Shown here piece after piece: positions 24,815 through 31,350 of a stretch of 54,797 nt of DNA (its first letter is position 1; the number at the start of each line of letters is the position of its first letter). The DNA is from a virus. The stretch spans positions 1 to 54,797 of the IMG/VR virus record IMGVR_UViG_3300046791_000336; one strand, written 5' to 3'. A model generated the notes under the pieces. The model was not told where the DNA came from, did not search any database, and worked only from the letters and a program-made list of their open reading frames with translations. The translations under genes were made by a program, and so were the position numbers.

Positions 24815-26454
24815 ACCCGTGGCTCGTAGGTGCATACGTTGTCTTTCTCGGTGGCTCTATCCTTTGGAGAAAAATCACAGAGAAAAAGCCAGCATTACCC
24901 CGTCCACCTGCGGTGTCGTTGCCGCGGACAGAGGAGGGTTCGAACATCCCGATAGTGATCGGCAGGGTGCGAGTTCGGTCTCCTATTTTGGCGTACGACG
25001 GAAAGCAGTTCGCGCTAAGCGTTCCAGACAACATCGAGTTCATCGGACTATCTCTCGACACCGCGCCGAGTCGATACGTCTATCTCAAGAACCTCCACTG
25101 GGTTCTCGGTTTTGCCATGGAGGATGGCAACGGAACAAGCCACATCTACAACATGTGGCTTGGTACCCAGAAGCTTGGTCATTCGGGAACAGTCCTACCC
25201 GAGGAGTTCACCGGATTCGGAAACTTCGAGCCGCTAACGCTTGGACGTGCGGTGTGGGATTCCGCATTCGTTGCTCTGCCGTCGATCGTCCCGGCGGTTG
25301 CAGTGGAAGATGAGAGCAGGTTCCAGTTTCCGTTCCAGTGCGATCTTGAATTCCTGAACGGACACCCGAACCAACTGGTAATTCTTGGTGATGACTCGCC
25401 GTCCACATACCTCGGCAAGCACATGACCGTGACGACGAGCGACTTCTCTGAGACGTACAGAGATTACAGCGGCACGATTCCGCCCGAGCAGGTCCCTGCG
25501 TATCGCGGGCTACTCAGCGCGTTCTTGTTCCATCTCGGAGATACCAGCGACCTGCGCCAGTATTGCTGTCTCGGCGGTCCATCTATGCCGTCTCCGAGTT
25601 TTGAGGTTTCCAGCAACGCCACGAGTCACGCGCTGCTTGGACCATACGCAACCATCTTTGGAATTGATGCGAACCCGGCTGTAGCGATCTTCGATTTGCT
25701 TACCGGCCGAATCGGAAAACTGGGAATACCCGAGAGCAATATCGATGTCGATTCGTTTGTTACCGCAGCTCAGGATTTGAACGCGGAACATCACGGCTAC
25801 TCCAGATCGTTTGAGAACGGAGAGACCGCGGAGGAGATGCTAGAGGAGATCCTCACGCAAATTCATGCCGTCTTGTTCGAGGACAGGGCAACCGGAAAAC
25901 TGGTGCTGCGCCTTATCCGACCAAACTACGACCCGTCCGCGCTGCTCGTGCTGAACAAGAACAACTGCGAGAAGTTCGATCTTGAAAGCGTTGGCTGGAG
26001 CGACCTTCCAAACAAGGTCCGCGTGACCTACGCCAGTCGCGCCAAGGACTATGAGCAGGACAGTGTTGCGGCTCAGTCGCTGGCCAGCATCGTGGCTGAG
26101 GGGCGCGTACGCGAAGAGGTGATCGATTACCCAGGCGTAGCTACCGCAGCGCATGCCGGCGAGCTCGCCGAACGAGACCTCGCTGATTTGTCCCGTCCAC
26201 TGATGGCCGCAACGGCACTAGTCAACCGTGAGTTTTTTCGGGTGGAGCCGGGTCAGCCGATCATGGTCGTGATGTCAGACCCGGATATCTCATCGATTGT
26301 GTTCCGCGTGATCTCAATCGATCTGGGCACGCTCGAGCAGGGAGCCATTCGGCTTGGATTGGTTCAGGATAGCGCGTACGTCCATCGGCTGAGCACGCCA
26401 CTGCCGCCGGACTTTGGATCGTCTGGTCTCGATGGACTCGGTATCGGCGGTTAG
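24811..26454 (+). CDS. Tip attachment protein J-like central hub
   Basis: 547 residues, ATGA overlap. N-terminal hydrophobic helix (VGAYVVFLGGSILW), then SNIPIVIGRVRV as in J-type hubs, a mid-region Trp/Asn-rich insert, and a C-terminal part (EMLEEILTQIHAVLFEDRATGKLVLRL and LPNKVRVTYASRAKDYEQD) matching the phage-tail TipJ family. Shorter than lambda J, lacking the long fibronectin tail. It likely closes the tube and contacts the tailspikes. Its end overlaps the minus-strand lipoprotein gene. Confidence 0.8.
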   Translation: MNPWLVGAYVVFLGGSILWRKITEKKPALPRPPAVSLPRTEEGSNIPIVIGRVRVRSPILAYDGKQFALSVPDNIEFIGLSLDTAPSRYVYLKNLHWVLGFAMEDGNGTSHIYNMWLGTQKLGHSGTVLPEEFTGFGNFEPLTLGRAVWDSAFVALPSIVPAVAVEDESRFQFPFQCDLEFLNGHPNQLVILGDDSPSTYLGKHMTVTTSDFSETYRDYSGTIPPEQVPAYRGLLSAFLFHLGDTSDLRQYCCLGGPSMPSPSFEVSSNATSHALLGPYATIFGIDANPAVAIFDLLTGRIGKLGIPESNIDVDSFVTAAQDLNAEHHGYSRSFENGETAEEMLEEILTQIHAVLFEDRATGKLVLRLIRPNYDPSALLVLNKNNCEKFDLESVGWSDLPNKVRVTYASRAKDYEQDSVAAQSLASIVAEGRVREEVIDYPGVATAAHAGELAERDLADLSRPLMAATALVNREFFRVEPGQPIMVVMSDPDISSIVFRVISIDLGTLEQGAIRLGLVQDSAYVHRLSTPLPPDFGSSGLDGLGIGG

Positions 26455-26777
26455 TCGCAGGTGTAGAACCGCATGATTTGGCGCGGCTCGGCGGTTGGGC
26501 TATCCGCTGTATGTGACCCGTAACAGCATCCACGCTGGCCATCGAACTCAAACGTACGCGCGCACGTCAGGCTTACTGGATCCGAGCTCCACCCATTGGC
26601 GTCTGGATTTGACGCCTTGCACTGTACGCTATCGGTCGCGGGCTGCGAATCGCACGGCAGATCGCAAGTCCACTCACCGCTGGCCGGTTGCTGTGGCGTG
26701 CATGAAATCTGTTCGTGCAGGTCCGCTCTGCCGTCAACACACCCCACCAACAACACCGCTAACCAGATAGCTCTCAT
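26451..26777 (-). CDS. Secreted Cys-rich lipoprotein (candidate moron)
   Basis: 108 residues. MRAIWLAVLLVGC is a short lipoprotein signal with the LVGC lipobox; the mature part has eight further Cys (for example CTP, CDLPC, CCYG) suggesting disulfides. On the opposite strand to the surrounding late genes with its own promoter, it may be expressed in the lysogen and alter the cell surface. The ATG at 26777 is preferred over an in-frame TTG at 26783 because TAGGAT lies at -12 to -7 of the ATG. No family recognised. Confidence 0.6.
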   Translation of the reverse strand: MRAIWLAVLLVGCVDGRADLHEQISCTPQQPASGEWTCDLPCDSQPATDSVQCKASNPDANGWSSDPVSLTCARTFEFDGQRGCCYGSHTADSPTAEPRQIMRFYTCD

Positions 26778-26812
26778 AGCCAAATCCTAACCACAGCCGC
26801 CCGTCCGTGGAA
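26778..26812 (-). promoter_or_regulatory. Candidate leaderless promoter of the minus-strand lipoprotein
   Basis: TAGGAT at -12 to -7 of the ATG at 26777 on the minus strand, a good -10 with A at -11 and T at -7. At -35 to -30 stands TTCCAC, a poor match to TTGACC. There is no Shine-Dalgarno. It diverges from the plus-strand late promoter at 26837. Confidence 0.4.
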
Positions 26813-26836
26813 GCGCTCCTGGGGTAGCGGTTGGCC

Positions 26837-26874
26837 AAATCGACCAATCCACATGTCGGGGCGAGGCTGTGTAT
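26837..26874 (+). promoter_or_regulatory. Leaderless late promoter of the lysis/lipoprotein operon
   Basis: AAATCGACCAAT begins 38 bases before the GTG at 26875; TCGACC at -35 to -30, GAGGCT at -12 to -7 with A at -11 and T at -7. It selects this GTG over the one two codons upstream at 26869 and heads a run of tightly coupled small genes. Confidence 0.72.
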
Positions 26875-27114
26875 GTGACCCGGGTAGCCATCTTAGCCGC
26901 CCTAGCCGGCTGTACGGTAACGCACGCGCTCCGCCGCCCGCATGAGCCGACCCCTGTCGCGGCCATGCTGGTTGACGCTGCATTAGCGGGCGTTGGCGCG
27001 TGCCTTGGGATGTCCGAGCAGTTTGCTCCATACCCCAACAAAGAGCGCATGGTGCTCGGCTACGGCGTTGCCATGGCGGTCTACCTGCCGCTGTGGGTGG
27101 TGGAGACCAAGTGA
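26875..27114 (+). CDS. Small lipoprotein with C-terminal membrane segment
   Basis: 79 residues from the promoter-defined GTG. VAILAALAGC forms a lipoprotein signal with LAGC lipobox; Cys 13 would be lipidated. A second hydrophobic segment (MVLGYGVAMAVYLPLWVV) lies at the C-terminus. First gene of the presumed lysis operon; it could act in the envelope before or during lysis. GTGA overlap downstream. Confidence 0.65.
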   Translation: MTRVAILAALAGCTVTHALRRPHEPTPVAAMLVDAALAGVGACLGMSEQFAPYPNKERMVLGYGVAMAVYLPLWVVETK

Positions 27115-27398
27115 GGGGCGCGCTGGCACTGGCCGGATTGTTCGCCTGCGGAACGTATGAGCGCGTCAGAGACGCCGATGGCGAGGTCTACGAGTGCAAC
27201 CTTCACGGCGACACCGCTGAGTATTGCTACTTCGCAGACTCAGCCGCAGAGCTCGCCGACCTAACCGGCTCCACCGCGTGCAGGCTAACTGATCGCTGGT
27301 TCCCGTTGATAACGAATGCCATCGGGCGCGGGTGTCGATACGTGTGCCCCGGGCAAACTGGCTGTAACGCGCATCTTGGGTGCTGGTGCCCCCAATGA
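27111..27398 (+). CDS. Cys-rich small lipoprotein
   Basis: 95 residues, GTG in a GTGA overlap. MRGALALAGLFAC is a short lipoprotein signal. The mature part contains nine more Cys, with the C-terminal CRYVCPGQTGC and CWCPQ, suggesting a disulfide-bonded envelope domain. I do not recognise it. The next gene starts in an ATGA overlap. Confidence 0.6.
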   Translation: MRGALALAGLFACGTYERVRDADGEVYECNLHGDTAEYCYFADSAAELADLTGSTACRLTDRWFPLITNAIGRGCRYVCPGQTGCNAHLGCWCPQ

Positions 27399-27652
27399 TC
27401 CGTCAAGTCCTCCCAGCCCGCCGCCGCTGGCTAACCCCCGGCACCGTCGCCCTCATCGCGATCCTCGCCGGCTGTGCCGTTGGCGCCATCATCCCGGTTC
27501 CTGTCACGCCATCACCTGGCGTAGCGCCGTCTGTCTGGACCATCCGCTTCGACGGCGACTGCGACTCCATCTGGCAGCAGCCCGCAACGTTCTGCCGAGC
27601 CGGCTCGCTCACCCTTGTTGACTCTTGCCACTGGGAATGCGTGGGGCAGTGA
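27395..27652 (+). CDS. Small lipoprotein or membrane-anchored protein
   Basis: 85 residues. A basic start (RQVLPARRRW), a hydrophobic stretch (TVALIAILAGC) with LAGC lipobox, then a Pro/Val-rich linker (IPVPVTPSPG) and a short domain with four Cys. Coupled on both sides by four-base overlaps. The Pro-rich linker recalls outer-membrane spanins, but the spanin pair is identified further downstream. Confidence 0.55.
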   Translation: MIRQVLPARRRWLTPGTVALIAILAGCAVGAIIPVPVTPSPGVAPSVWTIRFDGDCDSIWQQPATFCRAGSLTLVDSCHWECVGQ

Positions 27653-28101
27653 GCAAGCGCCGCCCCACCGATCGCGACGTCTTCATTCCAAAGCACACCG
27701 CCACGCCCGAGTTCATCGAGGACCAGGGCACCGGCAACTGCTCGGGCGACGACCTTCGCCGCGTTCGCTCTCGCCGTCCTACCAGCAAGCGTCTCGAGAT
27801 GCTGGAAGCCAAGGATGACCAGCGAGCCGAAGACATCGCCGAGATCAAGGTCGCAGTGGCAGACATCCGCGGCGATCAGAAGGCACAGAACGTAGCGCTG
27901 TCATCGATCCAGAAGTCGCTCGAGCGCCAGGCCGCCCGCGATGACGCCGAGTTCGTAGCGGACGTCAGCGTTGATGCCGCGCAAAAGAAAGACGTCATCA
28001 CCGCTCAAGCAGAGAAGCGAGCGCTGGCGCTCAAGGCGCTGGGACTTCTGCTCGGCGGCGGTGTTATCGGCAAACTCGGCAACATGTTGGGGCTGTGGTG
28101 A
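27649..28101 (+). CDS. Coiled-coil protein with C-terminal membrane segment
   Basis: 150 residues, GTG in a GTGA overlap. A basic N-terminus is followed by a coiled coil from about residue 45 to 130 (RLEMLEAKDDQRAEDIAEIKV, IQKSLERQAARD) and a C-terminal hydrophobic helix (ALGLLLGGGVIGKLGNMLGL). This is the layout of haemolysin/XhlA-like proteins that sit in lysis cassettes beside holins. A role as holin partner is inference from layout and position. Confidence 0.55.
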   Translation: MSKRRPTDRDVFIPKHTATPEFIEDQGTGNCSGDDLRRVRSRRPTSKRLEMLEAKDDQRAEDIAEIKVAVADIRGDQKAQNVALSSIQKSLERQAARDDAEFVADVSVDAAQKKDVITAQAEKRALALKALGLLLGGGVIGKLGNMLGLW

Positions 28102-28424
28102 GCGACCACGACGACGACAACGGCGACTCGACCAACGGGCACAACCACGATCTCGTTCCTGTCTCGGACGAGCGCGCTACGTCACTCGAGCGCCGCATGG
28201 GCTTGCTGGCTCTCGAGATGGAGAACCTGCAGGGTTCACTCAACGCGTTCCGCACCAAGTTCAACAGGCATGCCGAGCTCGTTGAGGACTTCATGCGCGC
28301 CATTGACAGCAAGCTTAACGACGCACTCAACAACACTCACGGCTACGGAGTCCTGAAAAGACTCGGTGCCATCGAAGATGCACTCGCCTCAAAGCCAAAG
28401 CGCACTCGCGCTGGAAGGAAATGA
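28098..28424 (+). CDS. Small acidic coiled-coil protein
   Basis: 108 residues from the GTG overlapping the previous stop. An Asp/Asn/His-rich head (SDHDDDNGDSTNGHNHD) is followed by helix (RRMGLLALEMENLQGSLNAF) and a basic tail (KPKRTRAGRK). Not membrane-spanning. The His/Asp head could bind metal. No family recognised. A strong GGAAGGAA ribosome site for the next gene overlaps its end. Confidence 0.5.
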   Translation: MSDHDDDNGDSTNGHNHDLVPVSDERATSLERRMGLLALEMENLQGSLNAFRTKFNRHAELVEDFMRAIDSKLNDALNNTHGYGVLKRLGAIEDALASKPKRTRAGRK

Positions 28425-28426
28425 CA

Positions 28427-28567
28427 ATGACATTCTGGATTGCTCTCGTTGGTGCTGTGCTCGCTGCTGCTTCGTTGATCCTCCACGTGGTTGCACCGAG
28501 GACGAAGAACACGACCGACGACAAGTTGATGGAGTTGGTGGACAAGGCGAAGGACAAGTTGTCCTAG
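28427..28567 (+). CDS. Small membrane protein, candidate holin
   Basis: 46 residues with one clear N-terminal membrane helix (FWIALVGAVLAAASLILHVVA) and a charged C-terminus ending DKAKDKLS. Preceded by a strong Shine-Dalgarno, GGAAGGAA, unlike its neighbours. Size and layout suit a single-span holin or pinholin, and it is close to spanin and endolysin genes. The function is inferred. Confidence 0.5.
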   Translation: MTFWIALVGAVLAAASLILHVVAPRTKNTTDDKLMELVDKAKDKLS

Positions 28568-28569
28568 TC

Positions 28570-28656
28570 GTGCGCGCCGCCCTCCCATACGCGATGGGGA
28601 TCAGCATGTGCCTGCTCTATGGCTGGTGCTGGCTCCAGGCTCGGAGGTCACGGTGA
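28570..28656 (+). CDS. Membrane micro-protein
   Basis: 28 residues from a GTG just after the previous stop: a hydrophobic segment with Cys and Trp (MGISMCLLYGWCWL) and a basic tail (QARRSR). The next gene starts in a GTGA overlap, which supports translation. It could be a second holin-like or antiholin peptide; nothing further can be said. Confidence 0.4.
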   Translation: MRAALPYAMGISMCLLYGWCWLQARRSR

Positions 28657-28835
28657 CCGAATCCGACGACGAGCTGCGCAAGCGCCTGCTCTACGTTGCC
28701 GGCGATGGCGACGTGATGTCAGCGCGCATTGCCAGCGCGTGGTCGGCAAGACTCGACGAGTTCGCCAATGCGCTGGGGCTCGAGCGACGGCGCACGGTAA
28801 CGAAGCCGTGGCCGCAGATGGGGACGTGGGTCTAG
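28653..28835 (+). CDS. Small soluble protein, unknown
   Basis: 60 residues, GTG in a GTGA overlap. Charged helix (ESDDELRKRLLYVAG) then a basic section (RRRTVTKPW). Its stop TAG shares a base with the next GTG. No family recognised; translation supported by tight packing on both sides. Confidence 0.45.
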   Translation: MTESDDELRKRLLYVAGDGDVMSARIASAWSARLDEFANALGLERRRTVTKPWPQMGTWV

Positions 28836-29230
28836 TGGGCGCCGCTATCGCACTGGCCATCGCGGTGGCGGCGGCATGCGGTGCGGTGTTGACGATGGCA
28901 CTGAAGGCACTGAGCGCGGAAAGGCGCGCAGGAGAGCAGAAGGCACGAGCAGATTCGTTAGACGTGAACCTAACCAGCATCGCGGCGCTACTGGCTGACA
29001 CGACCAAACAACTACAGGACGCAAGGGAGAGAATGGATGCGCTCAGCGAGATGGCTATTTCGGACGCTGCTAACCATCCCACTGATGGCTCATTCAAGCG
29101 CCTGCTGGCGCTCCTCGGCGTCAACCACGCCAAGGGTCCTGACGGTGCAGGTAACTCTGCCGTGCTTCACGGGCAGCCCACCCCCGCCAACGACCCTGAC
29201 GGATTGCTTGACCCTTCAAGCATCGACTGA
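28835..29230 (+). CDS. Inner-membrane spanin (Rz-like)
   Basis: 131 residues. An N-terminal membrane helix (AIALAIAVAAACGAVLTMAL) followed by a long charged coiled coil (SAERRAGEQKARADSLD, KQLQDARERMDAL) is the i-spanin layout. A signal-bearing proline-rich ORF is nested in its 3' half in another frame, exactly as Rz1 in Rz. Together they would fuse inner and outer membranes in the last step of lysis, so a Gram-negative host is implied. Confidence 0.65.
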   Translation: MGAAIALAIAVAAACGAVLTMALKALSAERRAGEQKARADSLDVNLTSIAALLADTTKQLQDARERMDALSEMAISDAANHPTDGSFKRLLALLGVNHAKGPDGAGNSAVLHGQPTPANDPDGLLDPSSID

Positions 29231-29330
29231 CGTGGACTGTCTCGCTCACGAGATTGAAGTCCTGCGCGCATACATCCAAGTGCAGCAACTCAAATGCGGC
29301 AAGCGCCCGACTGCCGAGGTGAAACCATGA
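29037..29330 (+). CDS. Outer-membrane spanin (Rz1-like), embedded in the Rz frame
   Basis: 97 residues from the ATG at 29037, in a different frame from the Rz-like gene it overlaps by 194 bases. Basic start (MRSARWLFR), hydrophobic core (TLLTIPLMA), then HSSAC as a possible lipobox, and a proline-rich stretch (FTGSPPPPT) typical of Rz1. The lipobox lacks the usual Leu at -3, so lipidation is uncertain. ATGA overlap at its end supports translation. Confidence 0.55.
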   Translation: MRSARWLFRTLLTIPLMAHSSACWRSSASTTPRVLTVQVTLPCFTGSPPPPTTLTDCLTLQASTDVDCLAHEIEVLRAYIQVQQLKCGKRPTAEVKP

Positions 29331-29416
29331 AGACAGACACCATCCTCATCGGCGCTACGTGTTTCTGCGCTGGCTTCGCATCCGCGTGCTTTGTCGCGAT
29401 GTGGTGGCTCACTTGA
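29327..29416 (+). CDS. Membrane micro-protein
   Basis: 29 residues: a single hydrophobic segment (TILIGATCFCAGFASACFVA) with three Cys and a WW end. ATG overlaps the Rz1-like stop, and the next gene begins with a TTGA overlap. Tight coupling supports that it is real; function unknown. Confidence 0.4.
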   Translation: MKTDTILIGATCFCAGFASACFVAMWWLT

Positions 29417-29580
29417 AATTCCGCGGCTTCCAATCCGAGCGCTCCTACTCGATCGCAACCGGCGATCCAGACGGGCCAGTGCCTGTCGCCAAGGGGGACT
29501 ACGTGGTGTTGCTGGTCGGCCCGCCCAAGGGTGAGTGGGGGATGAGGCTCATCAAGTTTCTGCTGGGGGACAAGCAGTGA
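29413..29580 (+). CDS. Small protein, unknown
   Basis: 55 residues starting at TTG in a TTGA overlap. It is beta-like (SYSIATGDPDGPVPVAKGDYVVLLVG) with a C-terminal basic helix. No signal peptide. Not recognised. GTGA overlap with the phosphoesterase gene. Confidence 0.45.
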   Translation: MKFRGFQSERSYSIATGDPDGPVPVAKGDYVVLLVGPPKGEWGMRLIKFLLGDKQ

Positions 29581-30782
29581 GCCATGTCGACTTGCGCCGG
29601 TTGTGCGCGAGCGGCAAGGTGGCTGCGCTGTTCGACGAGCTCGGCACGTGGCAAGCGGTGGCCGCACGGCTTGGCGTGAGCGAGACAGCGTTGCGGAGGG
29701 CGAGGGCGTTTCGTGCGCTGGAAACATTTCCTGCACAGGAAATACATTTACCCGTTACCGAAAACACCCCGAATCAGGAATCGGACATACCGATTGTCTG
29801 GGACGTTATCGAGGATGAGAAGACGGAGCCACATCGGCTGGACAGTTTTTCGTCTGAATCGGCGAACGTGGACAGTTTTTCGTCTGGTATCAGGCCGCCG
29901 GTCAGTTTCGCATCCGGCTCCGCCATCTATCGCAATCCGTTCGATGAGCCACAGCAATCCATTCGACACCTCACCAAGGAAGACTGCCCAGACGGCTCGC
30001 TGATTCTTTGGGCGTCTGACGTCCACATCCCGATCCACAATGAGCCCGTACTGCGCCTCATGGTTGAGTGCGCCGAACGTTCTGGTGTTAACCGCGTGAT
30101 CGCTGGCGGCGACATCCTCGATTTCAACTGTCTCAGCAAACACGCCAAGGAATCGCGGCGCACGGTAGAGCACGCAACCGTACTCGAGGAGGTGGAGCCC
30201 GGGCGCTGGTTCCTGAACTGGCTCGCCACCAAGCAGACAGACTTCCTCCTCGGCAATCACGAGGACAGACTCAAGCGATTCGTAGATGAGAACCCGGCGT
30301 TTCACGGCACCGTAGCGAGCAACTTTGCGCACGTGGTCGATCTGCCAGCCGGCATCAACGTGTTGGACGGCGAGGTGCGTCTCGGCAACCTGTCCGCATT
30401 CCACGGCCACAACGAGTTCAAGAGCGGCACCGGCGGCAAGTATCCGGCGCAGCGCATTCTCGATCTGTTCCCGGACCAGTCATCGATCTACGGCCACCTG
30501 CATCGCAAGGGTACGGCGTACCGCACGACTCGCGACGAGTACGGAGTCCAGCGAACCAGGCGCGCGTACGGCATGGGACACCTTAGTTGGGAGCACATGC
30601 ACTATGGGTACGTGGGTCGCTCGCCGAACTGGCAGACCGGCTTCGGGATGATCCGCGCATGGTGGGAAGACGATCGCCCGAGGTGGACGGTGCATCAAAT
30701 CGAGGTGCTGTTCGATCGGAACGGCAGACCGACGTTTGAGTTCGAGGGGCAGGTGTACGGGCGAAGGATGGTGGCGGCGTGA
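29577..30782 (+). CDS. Calcineurin-like metallophosphoesterase with N-terminal helix-turn-helix
   Basis: 401 residues, GTG start in a GTGA overlap. Residues 20-45 (WQAVAARLGVSETALRRARAF) look like a helix-turn-helix. A low-complexity linker with two VDSFSS/LDSFSS units follows. From about residue 135 the metallophosphoesterase motifs appear in order: SDVHIP, GGDILDF, LGNHEDRLKR, FHGHN and GHLHR, supplying the two-metal site. It may hydrolyse phosphodiesters such as cyclic nucleotides or nucleic acid ends; similar proteins occur in many phages. The linker DNA has repeats and a palindrome (see below). Confidence 0.8.
   Translation: MSHVDLRRLCASGKVAALFDELGTWQAVAARLGVSETALRRARAFRALETFPAQEIHLPVTENTPNQESDIPIVWDVIEDEKTEPHRLDSFSSESANVDSFSSGIRPPVSFASGSAIYRNPFDEPQQSIRHLTKEDCPDGSLILWASDVHIPIHNEPVLRLMVECAERSGVNRVIAGGDILDFNCLSKHAKESRRTVEHATVLEEVEPGRWFLNWLATKQTDFLLGNHEDRLKRFVDENPAFHGTVASNFAHVVDLPAGINVLDGEVRLGNLSAFHGHNEFKSGTGGKYPAQRILDLFPDQSSIYGHLHRKGTAYRTTRDEYGVQRTRRAYGMGHLSWEHMHYGYVGRSPNWQTGFGMIRAWWEDDRPRWTVHQIEVLFDRNGRPTFEFEGQVYGRRMVAA
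29726..29743. promoter_or_regulatory. 18-base palindrome in the phosphoesterase linker
   Basis: ATTTCCTG-CA-CAGGAAAT, 8-bp perfect arms, in an unusually AT-rich stretch of this GC-rich genome. It could bind a dimeric regulator or be a recombination remnant. It lies in the low-complexity linker where protein constraint is weak. Confidence 0.35.
29839..29886 (+). repeat. Two perfect 18-base direct repeats
   Basis: TGGACAGTTTTTCGTCTG occurs at 29839-29856 and 29869-29886, 30 bases apart, encoding the DSFSS units. The unit length is a multiple of three, so copy-number change keeps the frame. Confidence 0.8.
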
Positions 30783-30976
30783 AGCGACGACACCGTGGCC
30801 GTATCGGTCGCTGGCGGCGTGCACGAGAGCAATTCGAAGAGCGCATGTCCTCATGGCTCGGCGTGTCCGCTGCCGAGGCCATTGCGATGTTCGATGCCGG
30901 CAAGCTGCGCGGGACCCTCGCCGGCGTTGAGATCGAGTGCTTCCGATATCTCGTTGAGATGGAGCCACCGAGATGA
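30779..30976 (+). CDS. Small basic protein, unknown
   Basis: 65 residues, GTG in a GTGA overlap. Very basic N-terminus (KRRHRGRIGRWRRARE) then a helical part with WLGVSAAEAIAMFDAGKLRGTLAG resembling a small DNA-binding or helix-hairpin unit. Not recognised. ATGA overlap downstream. Confidence 0.5.
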   Translation: MKRRHRGRIGRWRRAREQFEERMSSWLGVSAAEAIAMFDAGKLRGTLAGVEIECFRYLVEMEPPR

Positions 30977-31167
30977 GCATCCACACCAAAGTCAGAGGAC
31001 GCCGCGGCAAGCTCGTGCACGCCCTCACGTACACCGGCGAGCGCAAGGACCTGGCGCCCGAGGATGTGCCGATGCTCGTCTGTGGCAAGCGGATGAAGGG
31101 CGTGTTGGTCACTGACGATCACATTAGTTGCCCGCAATGTACCGAAATTTTGTGGAACCAAAATTGA
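30973..31167 (+). CDS. Small zinc-ribbon-like protein
   Basis: 64 residues, ATGA overlap. A Cys in MLVCGKR and the later CPQC give at most three possible zinc ligands, plus a His. Basic first half (KVRGRRGKLVHA). One of many Cys-knuckle proteins in this genome. TTGA overlap with the next gene. Confidence 0.5.
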   Translation: MSIHTKVRGRRGKLVHALTYTGERKDLAPEDVPMLVCGKRMKGVLVTDDHISCPQCTEILWNQN

Positions 31168-31301
31168 CCACCATCGCCAAAGACGCCATCCGCAAGACCG
31201 CCATGCGCATCTTCAAAGATCCAACGAGCGCCACCACCGATGACGCCAAGAAACTGGCGCGTAGCATTTTGCTACTCGTGGATGGGAAGTTGCCGCAGTG
31301 A
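31164..31301 (+). CDS. Small helical protein, unknown
   Basis: 45 residues starting at TTG in a TTGA overlap. One helical unit with a DDAKKLARSILLLVDGKLPQ end. Preceded by AAATTGACC, a promoter-like hexamer, but no start codon lies at the right distance. Not recognised; reality is supported by the overlap and compact fit. Confidence 0.4.
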   Translation: MTTIAKDAIRKTAMRIFKDPTSATTDDAKKLARSILLLVDGKLPQ

Positions 31302-31320
31302 GGGAATATAGAGTTTCCAT

Positions 31321-31332
31321 TAACCGCGGTTA
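31321..31332. promoter_or_regulatory. 12-base palindrome upstream of the endolysin
   Basis: TAACCGCGGTTA is a perfect palindrome 19 bases before the endolysin ATG, in the only short gap of the lysis region. The endolysin has a GAGGAA ribosome site between the palindrome and ATG, which could be occluded by a bound protein. Confidence 0.35.
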
Positions 31333-31350
31333 CGGTGAGGAATACTTGCC

